DNA from: Azonexus sp.
GTDB lineage: Bacteria > Pseudomonadota > Gammaproteobacteria > Burkholderiales > Rhodocyclaceae
Direction of reading: 5' to 3'
NCBI RefSeq assembly: GCF_030824335.1
Contig: NZ_JAVBXX010000013.1
Location: forward strand, 62,001-126,000
DNA length: 64,000 bases
Shown: positions 36,761 through 47,160 of the stretch, in pieces
Layout of the letters: each line of letters opens with the position of its first letter
How positions within the stretch are numbered: position 1 is the stretch's first letter
Position numbers and translations under genes: made by a program
Notes under the pieces: generated by a model
Told to the model about the DNA's origin: nothing
Databases searched by the model: none
Seen by the model: the letters and a program-made list of their open reading frames with translations, nothing else

Positions 36761-37621
36761 ATGACACATGCCCTGGCGCTTCCCGTCCCCTTGGCCGTTG
36801 GCAACATCGATGCCTACATTCAGGTCGCGAATCGTTATCCCATGCTCTCCGAAGCAGAGGAAATCGGGCTGGCCGAGCGTTTCCACAACGATGGCGATGT
36901 GGAAGCGGCGCGTCAGCTGGTGCTTTCGCATCTGCGGCTGGTCATCTCCATTGCCCGCGGCTACTTAGGCTACGGCCTGCCGCATGCCGACCTGATCCAG
37001 GAAGGCAACATCGGCCTGATGAAAGCGGTAAAACGTTTTGACCCAAGCCGCGGTGTACGTCTTGTTTCCTTCGCCATGCACTGGATCAAGGCGGAAATCC
37101 ACGAATACATCCTGAAAAACTGGCGTCTGGTCAAAGTCGCAACGACCAAAGCGCAGCGCAAGCTGTTCTTTAACCTGCGCGGTCTGAAGGCGGGCTACGA
37201 AGGCGTCGATACACTGAACGGCACACAGGCGGCCGAAGTCGCAGCACGTCTGGGCGTCAAGCAGGAAGAAGTCGTCGAGATGGAAACCCGGCTGTCCGGG
37301 CGCGACATGGCGCTCGACGGCAGCCCCGATGACAGCGATGACGCTTTCGCGCCGATCGACTACCTGGCCGACTCCCGCTACGAACCGACGCGCATCATCG
37401 AAGACAAGGCGCAGCACCGCCTGCACAACGAAGGCCTGCACGAAGCGCTGGAAACGCTGGATCCGCGCAGCCGCCGGATCATCGAGGCACGCTGGCTACA
37501 CGATGGCGAATCGGCGACACTGCACGACCTGGCGGCCGAATTCTCGGTTTCAGCCGAACGCATCCGGCAAATCGAAGTCAAGGCACTGCAAAAAATGCGT
37601 GGGGCGCTGTTGCCGGCCTGA
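36761..37621 (+). CDS. rpoH: RNA polymerase heat-shock sigma factor sigma-32
   Basis: A 286-aa group 3 sigma factor. Region 2 reads HLRLVISIARGYLGYGLPHADLIQEGNIGLMKAVKRFDP. The RpoH box (AQRKLFFNLR) that marks sigma-32 is present, as is region 4 with FSVSAERIRQIEVKAL. RBS AAGGAG. A perfect CIRCE element precedes the gene. Confidence 0.96.
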   Translation: MTHALALPVPLAVGNIDAYIQVANRYPMLSEAEEIGLAERFHNDGDVEAARQLVLSHLRLVISIARGYLGYGLPHADLIQEGNIGLMKAVKRFDPSRGVRLVSFAMHWIKAEIHEYILKNWRLVKVATTKAQRKLFFNLRGLKAGYEGVDTLNGTQAAEVAARLGVKQEEVVEMETRLSGRDMALDGSPDDSDDAFAPIDYLADSRYEPTRIIEDKAQHRLHNEGLHEALETLDPRSRRIIEARWLHDGESATLHDLAAEFSVSAERIRQIEVKALQKMRGALLPA

Positions 37622-37678
37622 CCCGGAACCATTTGCTGGCATCGCGGATGCCACCAAATCTGCCAGCCAATACAATTC

Positions 37679-37712
37679 GGGCAAATTCTGCGGTCGACCG
37701 CAGAATTTGCCC
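37679..37712. repeat. 34-bp perfect palindrome between convergent rpoH and RTX genes
   Basis: Both strands read GGGCAAATTCTGCGGTC, giving a 34-bp perfect palindrome centred on the SalI-like core GCGGTCGACCGC. It sits between the convergent stops of rpoH and the spherulin-4/RTX gene. It could act as a bidirectional terminator, though no T-run follows on either strand. The core is the same motif found at many other sites in the window. Confidence 0.7.
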
Positions 37713-37757
37713 TATATTTCCGTACCCGCAAAAACACCAGAACTCCGCCTCTGCCGC

Positions 37758-38996
37758 TCAAAGCAGAATGTCCGCCAGCGACAGCTCACTGACGCCGATC
37801 AGGGCAAGCGAAAACTCGGCCGCCTCGTCGGTATCGATATTTCCGTATAGCACGCCATTAACGAAGCGTAGCTGGCCCGGCACGGAAAACTCGGTGTAAT
37901 CAAGCAACAACTCAAAAAACGGCTCGTCCCAATCCTTGCTGCTATCCGCACGGATCGCCGTCAGATCAATCATGTCCTGCCCGCTGGTGAAATCCGTAAT
38001 AGCATCGCGCAAAAACACCTCGGTAGACGATTCCGCGGCCATTTGAAACAGAAAAATATCGTTACCTGCTCCGCCAGTCAGCACATCCGAACCACTGCCC
38101 CCCAGCAGAATATCGTTTCCAGCGCCACCACTCAGAAAATCGTTACCGCTACCGCCAGCCAGTGCGTCATCGCCGAAATCGCCATACAGCGAATCTGCAC
38201 CGTCAAACCCAAGCAAAGTATCGTTGCCCGCGCCGCCCAGAATCTCGTCATTGCCAGTCTGCGGTCCATTCTGCGGATTGATGATGGCGGTTACAACATC
38301 CCCGGCGGCTGCCACGGCTGGCCAGATGGTCTGGTCCGGCGAGACATACAGCGGCAGCAACAACCTGCCGCCATAAGTCTGGGCCAGCTCGACCTGTTGG
38401 TCAAAATGCACGGACAAGGAATCCCACGGATTACTTGTGCCAGCACCATCCTCTGTCGCATAAACATAGCCGGCCCCGCTGGCAAACAAACGCGACACAT
38501 TGCTCACAACCGCCGATTCGGCAATCCCGTATTCAAGCGCGGCCATTTTCTCGGATGGATAGCCCAGCGCCCTGCCCGTCGCAAGAATGGGCGAAATGTC
38601 TTTCTGTCCCTCGCCAAGCACAATGACTTCCGGCAAATACAGGTAATCAACATGGCTGGGTACCTTGCCCGGATTGAAAATCACCGACAAGCCAAGTCCA
38701 TTCGCGTGCTCGACCACAATGCGATAGGTCTCGAGATCAAGCATCTCACCGGAAACCTCATCAATGAAAACCGACGTCATGGCACTGAATCCCAATTTCA
38801 TCCAGCTGATATCCAGACAGATTTCCAAGGCTGACCGGGAACCGTACCCGGAATACACATAACCGGAGATGTTGACGCCCGCGTCGACCAATTCACCCAC
38901 CCGATCGACATAGGTCTGAGCTGCCTGGCCGCCAATCAACAAATCATCGGCCACTGAACCAACAAGCTGGTCCGATTTATCACTACCGAAAAGCAT
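37758..38996 (-). CDS. Secreted spherulin-4 (GH135-like)/RTX repeat protein
   Basis: A 412-aa protein without Sec signal. Residues about 28-206 match the spherulin-4/GH135 barrel: GYVYSGYGSR, FIDEVSG (Asp79-Glu80), VIFNPGKVP, VIVLGEGQ (Glu129) and YVYATEDG. The segment that normally begins this family, LLLPLYVSP...AIINPQNGP, instead comes last (about 211-245), so the domain looks circularly permuted. RTX nonapeptides (GGAGNDTLLG type) fill about 251-312, followed by a C-terminus typical of type I secretion. The ATG has AGGAG upstream; an in-frame GTG at 39035 is the alternative. GH135 enzymes cut galactosaminogalactan; action on Pel is speculative. Confidence 0.75.
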   Translation of the reverse strand: MLFGSDKSDQLVGSVADDLLIGGQAAQTYVDRVGELVDAGVNISGYVYSGYGSRSALEICLDISWMKLGFSAMTSVFIDEVSGEMLDLETYRIVVEHANGLGLSVIFNPGKVPSHVDYLYLPEVIVLGEGQKDISPILATGRALGYPSEKMAALEYGIAESAVVSNVSRLFASGAGYVYATEDGAGTSNPWDSLSVHFDQQVELAQTYGGRLLLPLYVSPDQTIWPAVAAAGDVVTAIINPQNGPQTGNDEILGGAGNDTLLGFDGADSLYGDFGDDALAGGSGNDFLSGGAGNDILLGGSGSDVLTGGAGNDIFLFQMAAESSTEVFLRDAITDFTSGQDMIDLTAIRADSSKDWDEPFFELLLDYTEFSVPGQLRFVNGVLYGNIDTDEAAEFSLALIGVSELSLADILL

Positions 38997-39087
38997 ATTC
39001 ACATCCGACTCCTGTCTGTACTCCCGCAAGGCCACATCTGCACTTCAACCCCAAGGGCAGCTTTTGTTTCCATGATCGTAAAAAAGC

Positions 39088-39846
39088 TCAAAAATCCCCG
39101 AATACAGCACGCGCATTAGCGCTCGTCTGCGCCACCAACGCGGCCAGAGAAACACCGCGCAAGCCGGCAATTTCTGCGGCAATACGCGGCAACTCAGCCG
39201 GGGCATTGCGCCCCCGATTCAGCCAGGCCGGCGGAATATCCGGTGCGTCGGTCTCCAGCACGATAGCCTCATCCGGCAAGGTCGCAGCCAGTTGCCGGAT
39301 ACGGGTCGATCCAGCATAGGTCGCGGCCCCGCCAAAACCCAGTTTGAAACCCAGTTTGATGAACTCATCGGCCTGCTGGCGACTGCCATTGAAAGCATGC
39401 GCAATGCCGCCACGTACCCGAATCCGGCGCAGTTCCTTCAGCACCGCATCAATCGAGCGCCGCACATGCAGGATGACCGGCAAATCGAACTCACGAGCCA
39501 ACTTGAGTTGCTCGACGAAAAACAAGGTTTGCCGCACCGGATCATTGCGGTCAACGTAAAAATCCAGGCCAATTTCACCCACCGCCAACGGCTGCTCACG
39601 CACCAGCCAATCGCGCACTATCGCCAGATCGTCAGCCCCGGCCTGCGGTACATACAGCGGATGAATGCCATAAGCAGCCCGACAGCCAGACAAGCTGGAA
39701 ACGGTGTTTTTTAACCGATCAAAGCCGTCGACCGCAACACCCGGCACGATGATGCGCGAAACGCCTGCCACCAGTGCAGCCGCATGCACAGCACCCCGGT
39801 CAGCAGCAAACTCGGCCGCATCGAGGTGGCAATGCGTGTCGATCAT
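39088..39846 (-). CDS. TatD family metal-dependent hydrolase
   Basis: A 252-aa TatD-type DNase/hydrolase: MIDTHCHLD start with metal-binding HxH, VGEIGLDF, ILHVRRS, AHAFNGS and LETDAPDIPP. ATG at 39846 overlaps the dadA stop (ATGA); the open frame further upstream is within dadA. Family members are 3'-5' DNases or related hydrolases. Confidence 0.9.
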   Translation of the reverse strand: MIDTHCHLDAAEFAADRGAVHAAALVAGVSRIIVPGVAVDGFDRLKNTVSSLSGCRAAYGIHPLYVPQAGADDLAIVRDWLVREQPLAVGEIGLDFYVDRNDPVRQTLFFVEQLKLAREFDLPVILHVRRSIDAVLKELRRIRVRGGIAHAFNGSRQQADEFIKLGFKLGFGGAATYAGSTRIRQLAATLPDEAIVLETDAPDIPPAWLNRGRNAPAELPRIAAEIAGLRGVSLAALVAQTSANARAVFGDF

Positions 39847-41096
39847 CCGCGCAGGAAGGGAAATTCGGGAGCCGGTCGCCGCCCGCCGATCAGGTCGGCC
39901 AATGCCGCCCCCGAACCGCAAGCCATCGTCCAGCCCAGCGTCCCGTGGCCGGTGTTAAGCCACAAATTGGGCAAATGGGTACGCCCGACAAACGGTACGT
40001 TGGACGGTGTCGCCGGACGCAAGCCACACCAGAACTGCGGTTCGCCGGTAATGTCCAGTTGCGGGAAAAGTTGCTTGGTCCGGTTGATCAGCGCCTGGCA
40101 GCGCACCGGATTGAGATCGAGGTTGTAACCGTTGAACTCCGCCGTACCAGCAACCCGCAAGCGATTTCCCAGCCGCGAAAACACCAGCTTGCGCTCATCG
40201 TCGGTCAAACTGACGCTCGGCGCGATTGCCCCATCAGCCAGCGTCAAGGTCACTGAATAGCCCTTGGCCGGAATGATTGGCAACGAAACACCGAGCGGCC
40301 GCACCAACAAGGGCGAATAACTGCCCAACGCCACCACGTAAGCATCCGCCGTCAGCAATGCCGGGGCAGTATCGTCATGCACCACCACCCCGGCGACCCG
40401 CCCGCTGGCGGCGGCGATACGCTCGATATGTGTGGCATGGCGAAACGTGACGCCGGCAGCGGCGGCCCGCTCGGCCAGCGCCCGGGTAAACAAATGTGCA
40501 TCGCCGGATTCATCGGAGTCGGTGTAATCGCCCCCCACCAACAAATGACTTGCCCCGGCCAGCGCCGGCTCGAGGGCAACGCACGCTGCAGCATCCAGCA
40601 TTTGCCGCTCCAGTCCGTAACGCGCCATCACGCTGGCCGCCTGCATCGCGCCGGCCAACTCGTTGCGATCAGTGTAAATATGCAGGATACCGCGCTGCAA
40701 TTGCTGGTAATCCAGCGCCAGCTCCTGGCGCAAGGCTTGCAATTGCTGACGACTGTACAAGGCCATGGCCAGGATCGCATTGATATTGGCCTGCGTGCGT
40801 CCGGGCAAACATTCAAGCAGGAAACGCAGCCCCCACGCCCACTGCGCCGGGTCGGCACGCCAATGCCAGAGCAACGGTGCATCGGCGCGCCCCAGCCACT
40901 TCAGCAGGCGCGGCAAAACATGCGGGTTAGCCCACGGTTCGGCATGCGAAGCGGAAATCTGCCCGCCATTGGCAAAGCTGGTTTCCATGCCGGCACCCGG
41001 CTGGCGATCGATCACCGTCACTTCATGTCCGGCTGCCGCGAGATACCACGCACTGCTGGTGCCAACGACCCCAGCGCCCAGAACAAGAATTTTCAA
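39843..41096 (-). CDS. dadA: D-amino acid dehydrogenase, small subunit
   Basis: A 417-aa FAD enzyme beginning [30 protein letters not shown], the DadA dinucleotide fold. A C-terminal GHGTLGWTMACGSGAALADLI stretch completes the FAD site. It oxidises D-amino acids to 2-oxo acids, feeding electrons to the respiratory chain. The start overlaps the end of spoT by 4 bp. Confidence 0.9.
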   Translation of the reverse strand: MKILVLGAGVVGTSSAWYLAAAGHEVTVIDRQPGAGMETSFANGGQISASHAEPWANPHVLPRLLKWLGRADAPLLWHWRADPAQWAWGLRFLLECLPGRTQANINAILAMALYSRQQLQALRQELALDYQQLQRGILHIYTDRNELAGAMQAASVMARYGLERQMLDAAACVALEPALAGASHLLVGGDYTDSDESGDAHLFTRALAERAAAAGVTFRHATHIERIAAASGRVAGVVVHDDTAPALLTADAYVVALGSYSPLLVRPLGVSLPIIPAKGYSVTLTLADGAIAPSVSLTDDERKLVFSRLGNRLRVAGTAEFNGYNLDLNPVRCQALINRTKQLFPQLDITGEPQFWCGLRPATPSNVPFVGRTHLPNLWLNTGHGTLGWTMACGSGAALADLIGGRRPAPEFPFLRG

Positions 41097-43267
41097 GCCT
41101 CGCCCAGCCTTTCGCGGGAAATCCGGCTCACCTCGGGCAAATGGCGGATCGCCCGCATAACGACCGCCAAATGATTGCGATTGGCGACCTGGATGGTGAA
41201 ATGCAGCGTGGTAAACAAACGCTCCGGATCAGCTTCCATCGAAACGTGCTCGATATTCGAACCGGCATCGGAAATCGCTGCCGCCACCAAGGCCAGCACT
41301 CCGCGCTTGTTCTTCATTTCGACCCGAATGCGCAACTCGAACAGTTTGCCCTCTTCCGGCTCCCACTCGACATCAATCCACTTTTGCGGCTCGGTCGAGC
41401 GAGACTTGCGAATTGCCGGGCAATCGTGGGTATGGATGACCATCCCGGTCCCCTTGCGGATCGAACCGATGATCGGATCCCCCGGAATCGGCTGACAACA
41501 GGGCGCCAACTGGATCGCCATGCCTTCGTTGCCATGAATCGCCAAGGTCAAGCCGCCCGGCACCACCGCCGACATATCCTCACGCGCCAACAGACGGCGG
41601 GCAACCACGGACGGCAAGCGCTTGCCCAGACCGATATCGGCGTAAATCTCTTCCAGCGTGTGCTGCCCGCTCACCTTGACCAGCGCATCCCACGCCTGGG
41701 TCGGAATCGAAATCGGCACTACCCCGAGCGTCAGCAACTCCTGGCGTAACAAGCGCTCACCCAGACGGGCCGACGCTTCATGCTGGGTCGTGCGCAGGAA
41801 ATGACGAATCTTGCTACGCGCCCGCCCGGTCTTGACGTAAGTCAGCCACACCGGATTGGGCGTCGACTCTACGGCAGTGATGATCTCGACCAGATCACCA
41901 TTTTTCAGTTCGCTGCGCAGCGGCGCCAACTCGTGGTTCACCCGGGCCGCAGAACAATGATTACCGACATCGGTATGCACCGCGTAAGCAAAATCGACCA
42001 CCGTCGCACCTTGCGGCAAGGCCATGATCTTGCCCTTGGGCGTAAAGATATAAACCTCGTCCGGGAACAGGTCGATCTTCACATCCTCGAAGAACTCGGC
42101 CGAATTACCCGACTGCGACTCCAGCAAGGACTGCAGCCATTTATGCGTCTTGATCTGCAGGTCGGCGCTACTCTCGTTGCCATCCTTGTACAACCAGTGC
42201 GATGCCACGCCATCCTGCGCGACGTGGTGCATGTCGCGCGTGCGAATCTGCACCTCGACCGGGGTACCGTACGGGCCGATCAAGGTCGTATGCAAGGACT
42301 GGTAACCATTGGCCTTCGGAATCGCCACGTAATCCTTGAATTTGCCCGGCACCGGCTTGTACAGGCTGTGCAAGGCGCCGAGCGCCAGATAGCAACTCGG
42401 CACATTATCGACCACCACGCGGAAACCGTAGATATCGAGCACCTGCGAGAAGGAAAGCTGCTTTTCCTTCATCTTGGTGAAAATCGAATACAGGCTCTTT
42501 TCCCGCCCGAACACCTCGGCGGTCAAACCGGCATGGGCCAGCTTGTCGCAAATTCCTTCCTGAATCCGGGTCAACAACTCCTTGCGGTTGCCCTTGGCGA
42601 CACGCAAAGCCTTGGCCAGCACCTCGGCACGGTGCGGATAGATCAGCCGAAACGACGTGTCCTGCAACTCGCGGTAAAGCTTGTTCAAACCCAGGCGCAA
42701 GGCAATCGGCGCGTAAATCTCGAGGGTTTCACGCGCGATGCGCGCCCGCTTGTCGGCCCGCATCGCCGACATGGTCTGAATATTGTGATGACGATCCGCC
42801 AACTTGATCAGCACAACGCGCAAATCGCGCGCCATTGCCATCAACATCTTGCGGAAATTTTCCGCCTGCGCCTCCTGATACGAGGCAAATTCCATCTTGT
42901 CCAGCTTGGACAAGCCATCGACCAGTTCAGCCACCGGCTTGCCGAATTTCTCGGCCAGTTCCTGCTTGGTCGCGCCGGTATCTTCCATCACGTCGTGCAG
43001 CAGGGCGGCGCAAATCGCGTCGGCATCCATGCACCACTCGACAACTGCACCGGCAACCGCCAGCGGATGGGTAATATAAGGTTCGCCCGACATGCGCTTT
43101 TGATCCGCATGGGCCTTTGCAGCAAAGGCGTAGGCAGCCTTGATGCGTTCTACGTCGACCGGGGCGACATAATCAAGACTATCGAGGAAGACCTGATAAG
43201 CGTCTTCCTCATAAGCGGGCGGGAGTGAAGGCGCTTTGGCCAAAATCTCACCGCCCTGCGCAATCAA
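41093..43267 (-). CDS. spoT: Bifunctional (p)ppGpp synthase/hydrolase
   Basis: A 724-aa RSH protein. The HD hydrolase domain has HDVMEDT (His91-Asp92). The synthetase domain shows YGFRVVVDN and [25 protein letters not shown]. The TGS domain follows ([32 protein letters not shown]), and there is a C-terminal ACT domain. Both activities look intact. A TTG start overlapping the rpoZ stop (TTGA) fits the compact gmk-rpoZ-spoT operon. Confidence 0.95.
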   Translation of the reverse strand: MIAQGGEILAKAPSLPPAYEEDAYQVFLDSLDYVAPVDVERIKAAYAFAAKAHADQKRMSGEPYITHPLAVAGAVVEWCMDADAICAALLHDVMEDTGATKQELAEKFGKPVAELVDGLSKLDKMEFASYQEAQAENFRKMLMAMARDLRVVLIKLADRHHNIQTMSAMRADKRARIARETLEIYAPIALRLGLNKLYRELQDTSFRLIYPHRAEVLAKALRVAKGNRKELLTRIQEGICDKLAHAGLTAEVFGREKSLYSIFTKMKEKQLSFSQVLDIYGFRVVVDNVPSCYLALGALHSLYKPVPGKFKDYVAIPKANGYQSLHTTLIGPYGTPVEVQIRTRDMHHVAQDGVASHWLYKDGNESSADLQIKTHKWLQSLLESQSGNSAEFFEDVKIDLFPDEVYIFTPKGKIMALPQGATVVDFAYAVHTDVGNHCSAARVNHELAPLRSELKNGDLVEIITAVESTPNPVWLTYVKTGRARSKIRHFLRTTQHEASARLGERLLRQELLTLGVVPISIPTQAWDALVKVSGQHTLEEIYADIGLGKRLPSVVARRLLAREDMSAVVPGGLTLAIHGNEGMAIQLAPCCQPIPGDPIIGSIRKGTGMVIHTHDCPAIRKSRSTEPQKWIDVEWEPEEGKLFELRIRVEMKNKRGVLALVAAAISDAGSNIEHVSMEADPERLFTTLHFTIQVANRNHLAVVMRAIRHLPEVSRISRERLGEA

Positions 43268-43470
43268 GCCTGACCGCGGTTCAACACTTCCACACCGATC
43301 TTGCCCAGCGCCATTTCACGCAGGGCAACGACGGTTGGCTTGTCCTTGTCCACCTCGACCAACGGCGTCGCGCCATTGGCCAGTTGACGGGCGCGATGCG
43401 CAGCAGCCAGCGTCATCTGGAAGCGGTTCGGGATTCTTTTCAGACAATCATCAACAGTAACGCGAGCCAT
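43264..43470 (-). CDS. rpoZ: RNA polymerase omega subunit
   Basis: A 68-aa omega protein: [30 protein letters not shown] is the conserved core. It stabilises the beta-prime subunit and is part of the ppGpp-binding site, which fits its place next to spoT. Confidence 0.95.
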   Translation of the reverse strand: MARVTVDDCLKRIPNRFQMTLAAAHRARQLANGATPLVEVDKDKPTVVALREMALGKIGVEVLNRGQA

Positions 43471-43504
43471 TTTTAACCTCTAGTCATTCTTCAAAGTTCG
43501 TGCT

Positions 43505-44116
43505 TCAAAGCAGCTTGGCAAACAACGCCGGATGGTTCCTGCGTTGCTTGCCCAAATTCAGGCTGGCACTGCGCACCACGGCGCGCAAATCATCCAGAGC
43601 CTGGTCAAGTTGGTCATTAATAATAACATAGTCGAATTCGCCAACATGGCGCATTTCCGCCTCTGCAGCGGCAAGGCGGCGCTCGATCACATCCGGCGCA
43701 TCGGTCCCGCGACCAACCAGACGGCGGGTCAATTCGTCAATTGACGGTGGCAAAACAAAAATCCCGATCGCCTCCGGGAAAAGCTTTCTCACCTGCTGCG
43801 CCCCCTGCCAATCGATTTCCAGCAAAACGTCGCGTCCTGCGGTCAACTGATCGCCAATCCACTTTTTCGACGTGCCATAAAAATTGCCATGCACTTCGGC
43901 CCACTCAAGGAACTCATCGCGGGAAATCATCGCGCGGAAGGCGTCGACCGCAACAAAATGATACTCGCGGCCATTTTGTTCGCCGGGGCGGGGGGCACGC
44001 GTCGTGAAGGAGATGGACAACTGCACGCACGGCTCACGCTCAAGCAGCAGGCGAACCAAGGTTGTCTTGCCAGCACCGGAAGGCGCAGCCACCACATAGA
44101 GATTGCCGGTCATCAA
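43505..44116 (-). CDS. gmk: Guanylate kinase
   Basis: A 203-aa GMP kinase: P-loop APSGAGKTTL, SFTTRAPRPGEQNGREYHFV (GMP-binding), and VLLEIDWQGAQQV. It converts GMP to GDP. First gene of gmk-rpoZ-spoT. Confidence 0.96.
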   Translation of the reverse strand: MMTGNLYVVAAPSGAGKTTLVRLLLEREPCVQLSISFTTRAPRPGEQNGREYHFVAVDAFRAMISRDEFLEWAEVHGNFYGTSKKWIGDQLTAGRDVLLEIDWQGAQQVRKLFPEAIGIFVLPPSIDELTRRLVGRGTDAPDVIERRLAAAEAEMRHVGEFDYVIINDQLDQALDDLRAVVRSASLNLGKQRRNHPALFAKLL

Positions 44117-44211
44117 TGAACTCCTGACTCAATACCTGCCGGGGCAAGCCAATCGAAGGGAGCATTATTTTACCGAAAGCGTTCTGTCGATGAACGCAGG
44201 CACCATAAAAA

Positions 44212-44286
<75 letters not shown>

Positions 44287-44393
44287 ATCTTTTGATGCGA
44301 AGGCGCGCATTCTACATGCCGGAAGCAGAAAAACACCAACTTCCGGCAAAAAAGTTTGCACGTCCCGACAAAAAACAAACAGAGACCTGAAAA

Positions 44394-45203
44394 TCAGACC
44401 AGACCACCGAGATTAATCGTCTCGCCCTTGTTCAGGAAATCAAGATTGATCTCACCCGTTGCCGGCGCAATGCTAGCCGGCTGAACCGCCTGGGTTGCCT
44501 GTGCATTTGCGTGGATTTCCGCCAACTTGCCGAGCATTGACAAATGCTGCATGGAAAGTAGCTGGCAATACGCAATACTCAAGCCACCAGCATTACGCAC
44601 CTCCAGCAGGGCCTCGGCCGAAAGCTGGTTCAATGCGGTCTCGTCAATCCGGAACAAACCATCGACCGTCGTTTCGCCCTTGTCCGTCTTTAACGTAATG
44701 GGCCACGGCTGAATCAGCGCATGCTTGGCCAGCAACGCACAACCTGCTGCCGCAGCCTGACGCCCCTGCTCCAGCTGGGTCAAAAACCCCATCACATCCA
44801 GCACCGCCTTGGCCGGCTCGCCGTTTTCATCGAAAAAAGCCTCGCCATCGGGGCCATCCGTTACCAATCCGGCATCCTCATCGATACACAGCACCGGCTT
44901 GCCATCTTCGGTCTTGCCCAGAATAAAAGGATAGCTCCGGCAAGCAGCGGGAACATAAGGCCCAACCCACTGGCCGTTCGGCGCCACCAGCAGGTTCTTG
45001 CCCGGCTGGATATTCATCATGGCGGCGAGATAAAAAGCATCCCCCTGACGAATGAAGCAAATCGGCAAGCTCATCACAGCCTTTGGCAACTCCGGCACGG
45101 ACAACGGCATGACCGCCTCGCGCTCGGCATGGGCATAACTCGTATAGCGCAACCAGCGCTTGTTGCCATAATGATTTTTGGTGATCGCTTGATAATTGGG
45201 CAT
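44394..45203 (-). CDS. SapC family protein
   Basis: A 269-aa cytosolic protein. The N-terminal pattern NYQAITKNHYGNKRWLRYTSYAHAEREAVMPLSVPELP and the central RSYPFILGKTEDGKPVLCIDEDAGLV are those of SapC, named from the S-layer locus of Campylobacter. No signal peptide. The function is unknown; SapC genes recur near S-layer or RTX surface-protein genes, as here. Confidence 0.85.
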   Translation of the reverse strand: MPNYQAITKNHYGNKRWLRYTSYAHAEREAVMPLSVPELPKAVMSLPICFIRQGDAFYLAAMMNIQPGKNLLVAPNGQWVGPYVPAACRSYPFILGKTEDGKPVLCIDEDAGLVTDGPDGEAFFDENGEPAKAVLDVMGFLTQLEQGRQAAAAGCALLAKHALIQPWPITLKTDKGETTVDGLFRIDETALNQLSAEALLEVRNAGGLSIAYCQLLSMQHLSMLGKLAEIHANAQATQAVQPASIAPATGEINLDFLNKGETINLGGLV

Positions 45204-45354
45204 AAAAAATCTCGGAAAATAAGGTCTGAATTTACTTTACACGAAAGCAAGGGAACACTGCCAACACCGCAGCCAAGGCAAGGGGCGCGATTTCGGCAGA
45301 TTTTGTATTATCCTAAGCTGTTCATATTAGTCTTCAAACATAGGCAAAGTCAGA

Positions 45355-47082
45355 ATGGATAATAAAATCGCTGTCCAACGCTTGTTTCGGGGTGTATTAC
45401 TGCGCACGCCAAGCAGCAGCGAAGAAAAACTGTTTACCAAGTTTTTCGACGACCGTTCGCTTTCCTACGATCAACTCGCCGTTCTCGGATGGCAATCCTC
45501 GGATTTCATGGCCAAGGTAGCACCCATCGCGCTGCTCGACTATGCCTTGTCCGGCGTCATCGACGGGCAACGCATCATCGGCTGGTACAACAGTCCGGCC
45601 GGCGCTCCTCTCGCCCCGACCGGCACCGATAACGTACTGACCGCCATCGAAGTGATGCTCTCGGGCTACGGCATCTCATCCCAAAAAAGCCAAGCCGCCC
45701 TTAGCGCCTCGCTCTACCAACTGGCCACCAGACTCGGCTACTCGACCCCCATGGCCGCAGCGGACAACCTCGCCAGCATAGTACTGGCGGGCAACATTGA
45801 TCTGGCCTCCCTGCTCAAATCCGCCCTGCTGGAAACCATCACCCTGCGCCCGGAAGTCATGTACCAAGTCGGCGCCGGACTTCTGGTCTCCGTTCTCGGT
45901 GAAAAAACCACACTCCCCGGCAGCAATCAGCCCCCCATCACTCTCGCCGAAACCATCATTAATCAATATCTTGCACCCAAGCTGCAGCCCGCCAGCGGCA
46001 CCACCGTATACGAAAGCAGCGCCAACGACGGCAGCCTCGACGCCATCAGCCTGGATTTGACCGGTGTCAGTTGGCGCGGCCGCGTCGGAGACACCGTCAG
46101 CGTAACGACAACCCTGCCCACCGGCCTGACCGCCAAGGTCGTCATCAGCGGCGCCCAGACTGCCGAAGTCACCTTCTCCGGCAAGGCACGCGCCCACGAT
46201 GCAGCGGCCTCCACCACCATCGCGCTGAAGTTTTCCGATACCAACTTCAACGGCGCCAAGGCAGTCGACGTCGAGCCGATGGTCAAAGGCGTACTCACCC
46301 TCGACCTGCAGTTCTACAACAACAACCCCTGGACAATCTCCGGCAACGAATTAACGGTATTCGGCACCCAGAGCACCGCCAGCATCGATCTCAATGCCGG
46401 CACCGGCCAAATTGGCCTGTTCAGCTTCGCCAGCGGCGAACTGAGCGGCGTCACCAGCATCGATGCACGCGGCATCAGCGGCACTGTCGTCAGCCTCACC
46501 GGCTCGTCCAGCGACGACACGCTGTACGCCAACCACCTCGGCAGTACGATACGCGGTGGCGCTGGCGACGATACCCTGTTCGGCGGCAGCAAAGCCGCCA
46601 AGGACACCTTTGTCTTCGAAGCCGTCGCCTCGCCCGGCACCTTTTTCACCCCCGGCAACGGCATGGACAGCATTCACAACTTCCAGGTGGGTGCTGCCGG
46701 CGACATCCTCGACTTCCGCAGTTTTCTCGGTACGCCGACTTTCGTCGCCACATCGGTTGCTGCCTCGGCATTCGCGGGGACGACCTGGGCCAATGGCGAT
46801 ATCCGGATCGTCACGGAAGACGGTACCCCGCTCAGCACACCGGCAGAAATCGCCGCTATCTTTGGCGCACCGACCGCCCCGGCCAAACTGGTCATCATCA
46901 CGGCAGGCGTACCCGCCCCCGGCGACCCCGGCATCGCAACGGTGTGGTTCATCAGCAACCGTTCGGCTGCCGGCAGCGTTACCGCCATTGAAGCCGCCGA
47001 CGAAGTCGTCAAGGTCGCCGAACTCGTCGGCATCAACAACCTTGCACTGCTATCCTTCCAAGCCGACAACTTTTTAGTCTGA
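45355..47082 (+). CDS. Large RTX-like surface protein, probable type I secretion substrate
   Basis: A 575-aa protein without Sec signal. The N-terminal about 190 residues are helical and resemble DUF4214-like modules; the middle is Thr/Ser/Ala/Gly-rich beta structure. A single RTX-like motif GGAGDDTLFGG is near residue 400, with DTFVFEAVAS and FQVGAAGDILDF after it as in RTX parallel beta rolls. The C-terminus ends in hydrophobic LLSFQADNFLV, like type I signals. It is almost free of cysteine. A surface or S-layer-associated role is inferred; no exporter is encoded in the window. Confidence 0.6.
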   Translation: MDNKIAVQRLFRGVLLRTPSSSEEKLFTKFFDDRSLSYDQLAVLGWQSSDFMAKVAPIALLDYALSGVIDGQRIIGWYNSPAGAPLAPTGTDNVLTAIEVMLSGYGISSQKSQAALSASLYQLATRLGYSTPMAAADNLASIVLAGNIDLASLLKSALLETITLRPEVMYQVGAGLLVSVLGEKTTLPGSNQPPITLAETIINQYLAPKLQPASGTTVYESSANDGSLDAISLDLTGVSWRGRVGDTVSVTTTLPTGLTAKVVISGAQTAEVTFSGKARAHDAAASTTIALKFSDTNFNGAKAVDVEPMVKGVLTLDLQFYNNNPWTISGNELTVFGTQSTASIDLNAGTGQIGLFSFASGELSGVTSIDARGISGTVVSLTGSSSDDTLYANHLGSTIRGGAGDDTLFGGSKAAKDTFVFEAVASPGTFFTPGNGMDSIHNFQVGAAGDILDFRSFLGTPTFVATSVAASAFAGTTWANGDIRIVTEDGTPLSTPAEIAAIFGAPTAPAKLVIITAGVPAPGDPGIATVWFISNRSAAGSVTAIEAADEVVKVAELVGINNLALLSFQADNFLV

Positions 47083-47160
47083 CAAATCAACCTTCCGGTC
47101 CTCAGGCACCGGACGGACGTTCACAACAGCAACGCCCGCATCAGCGCCGTTGGCGCGCCC

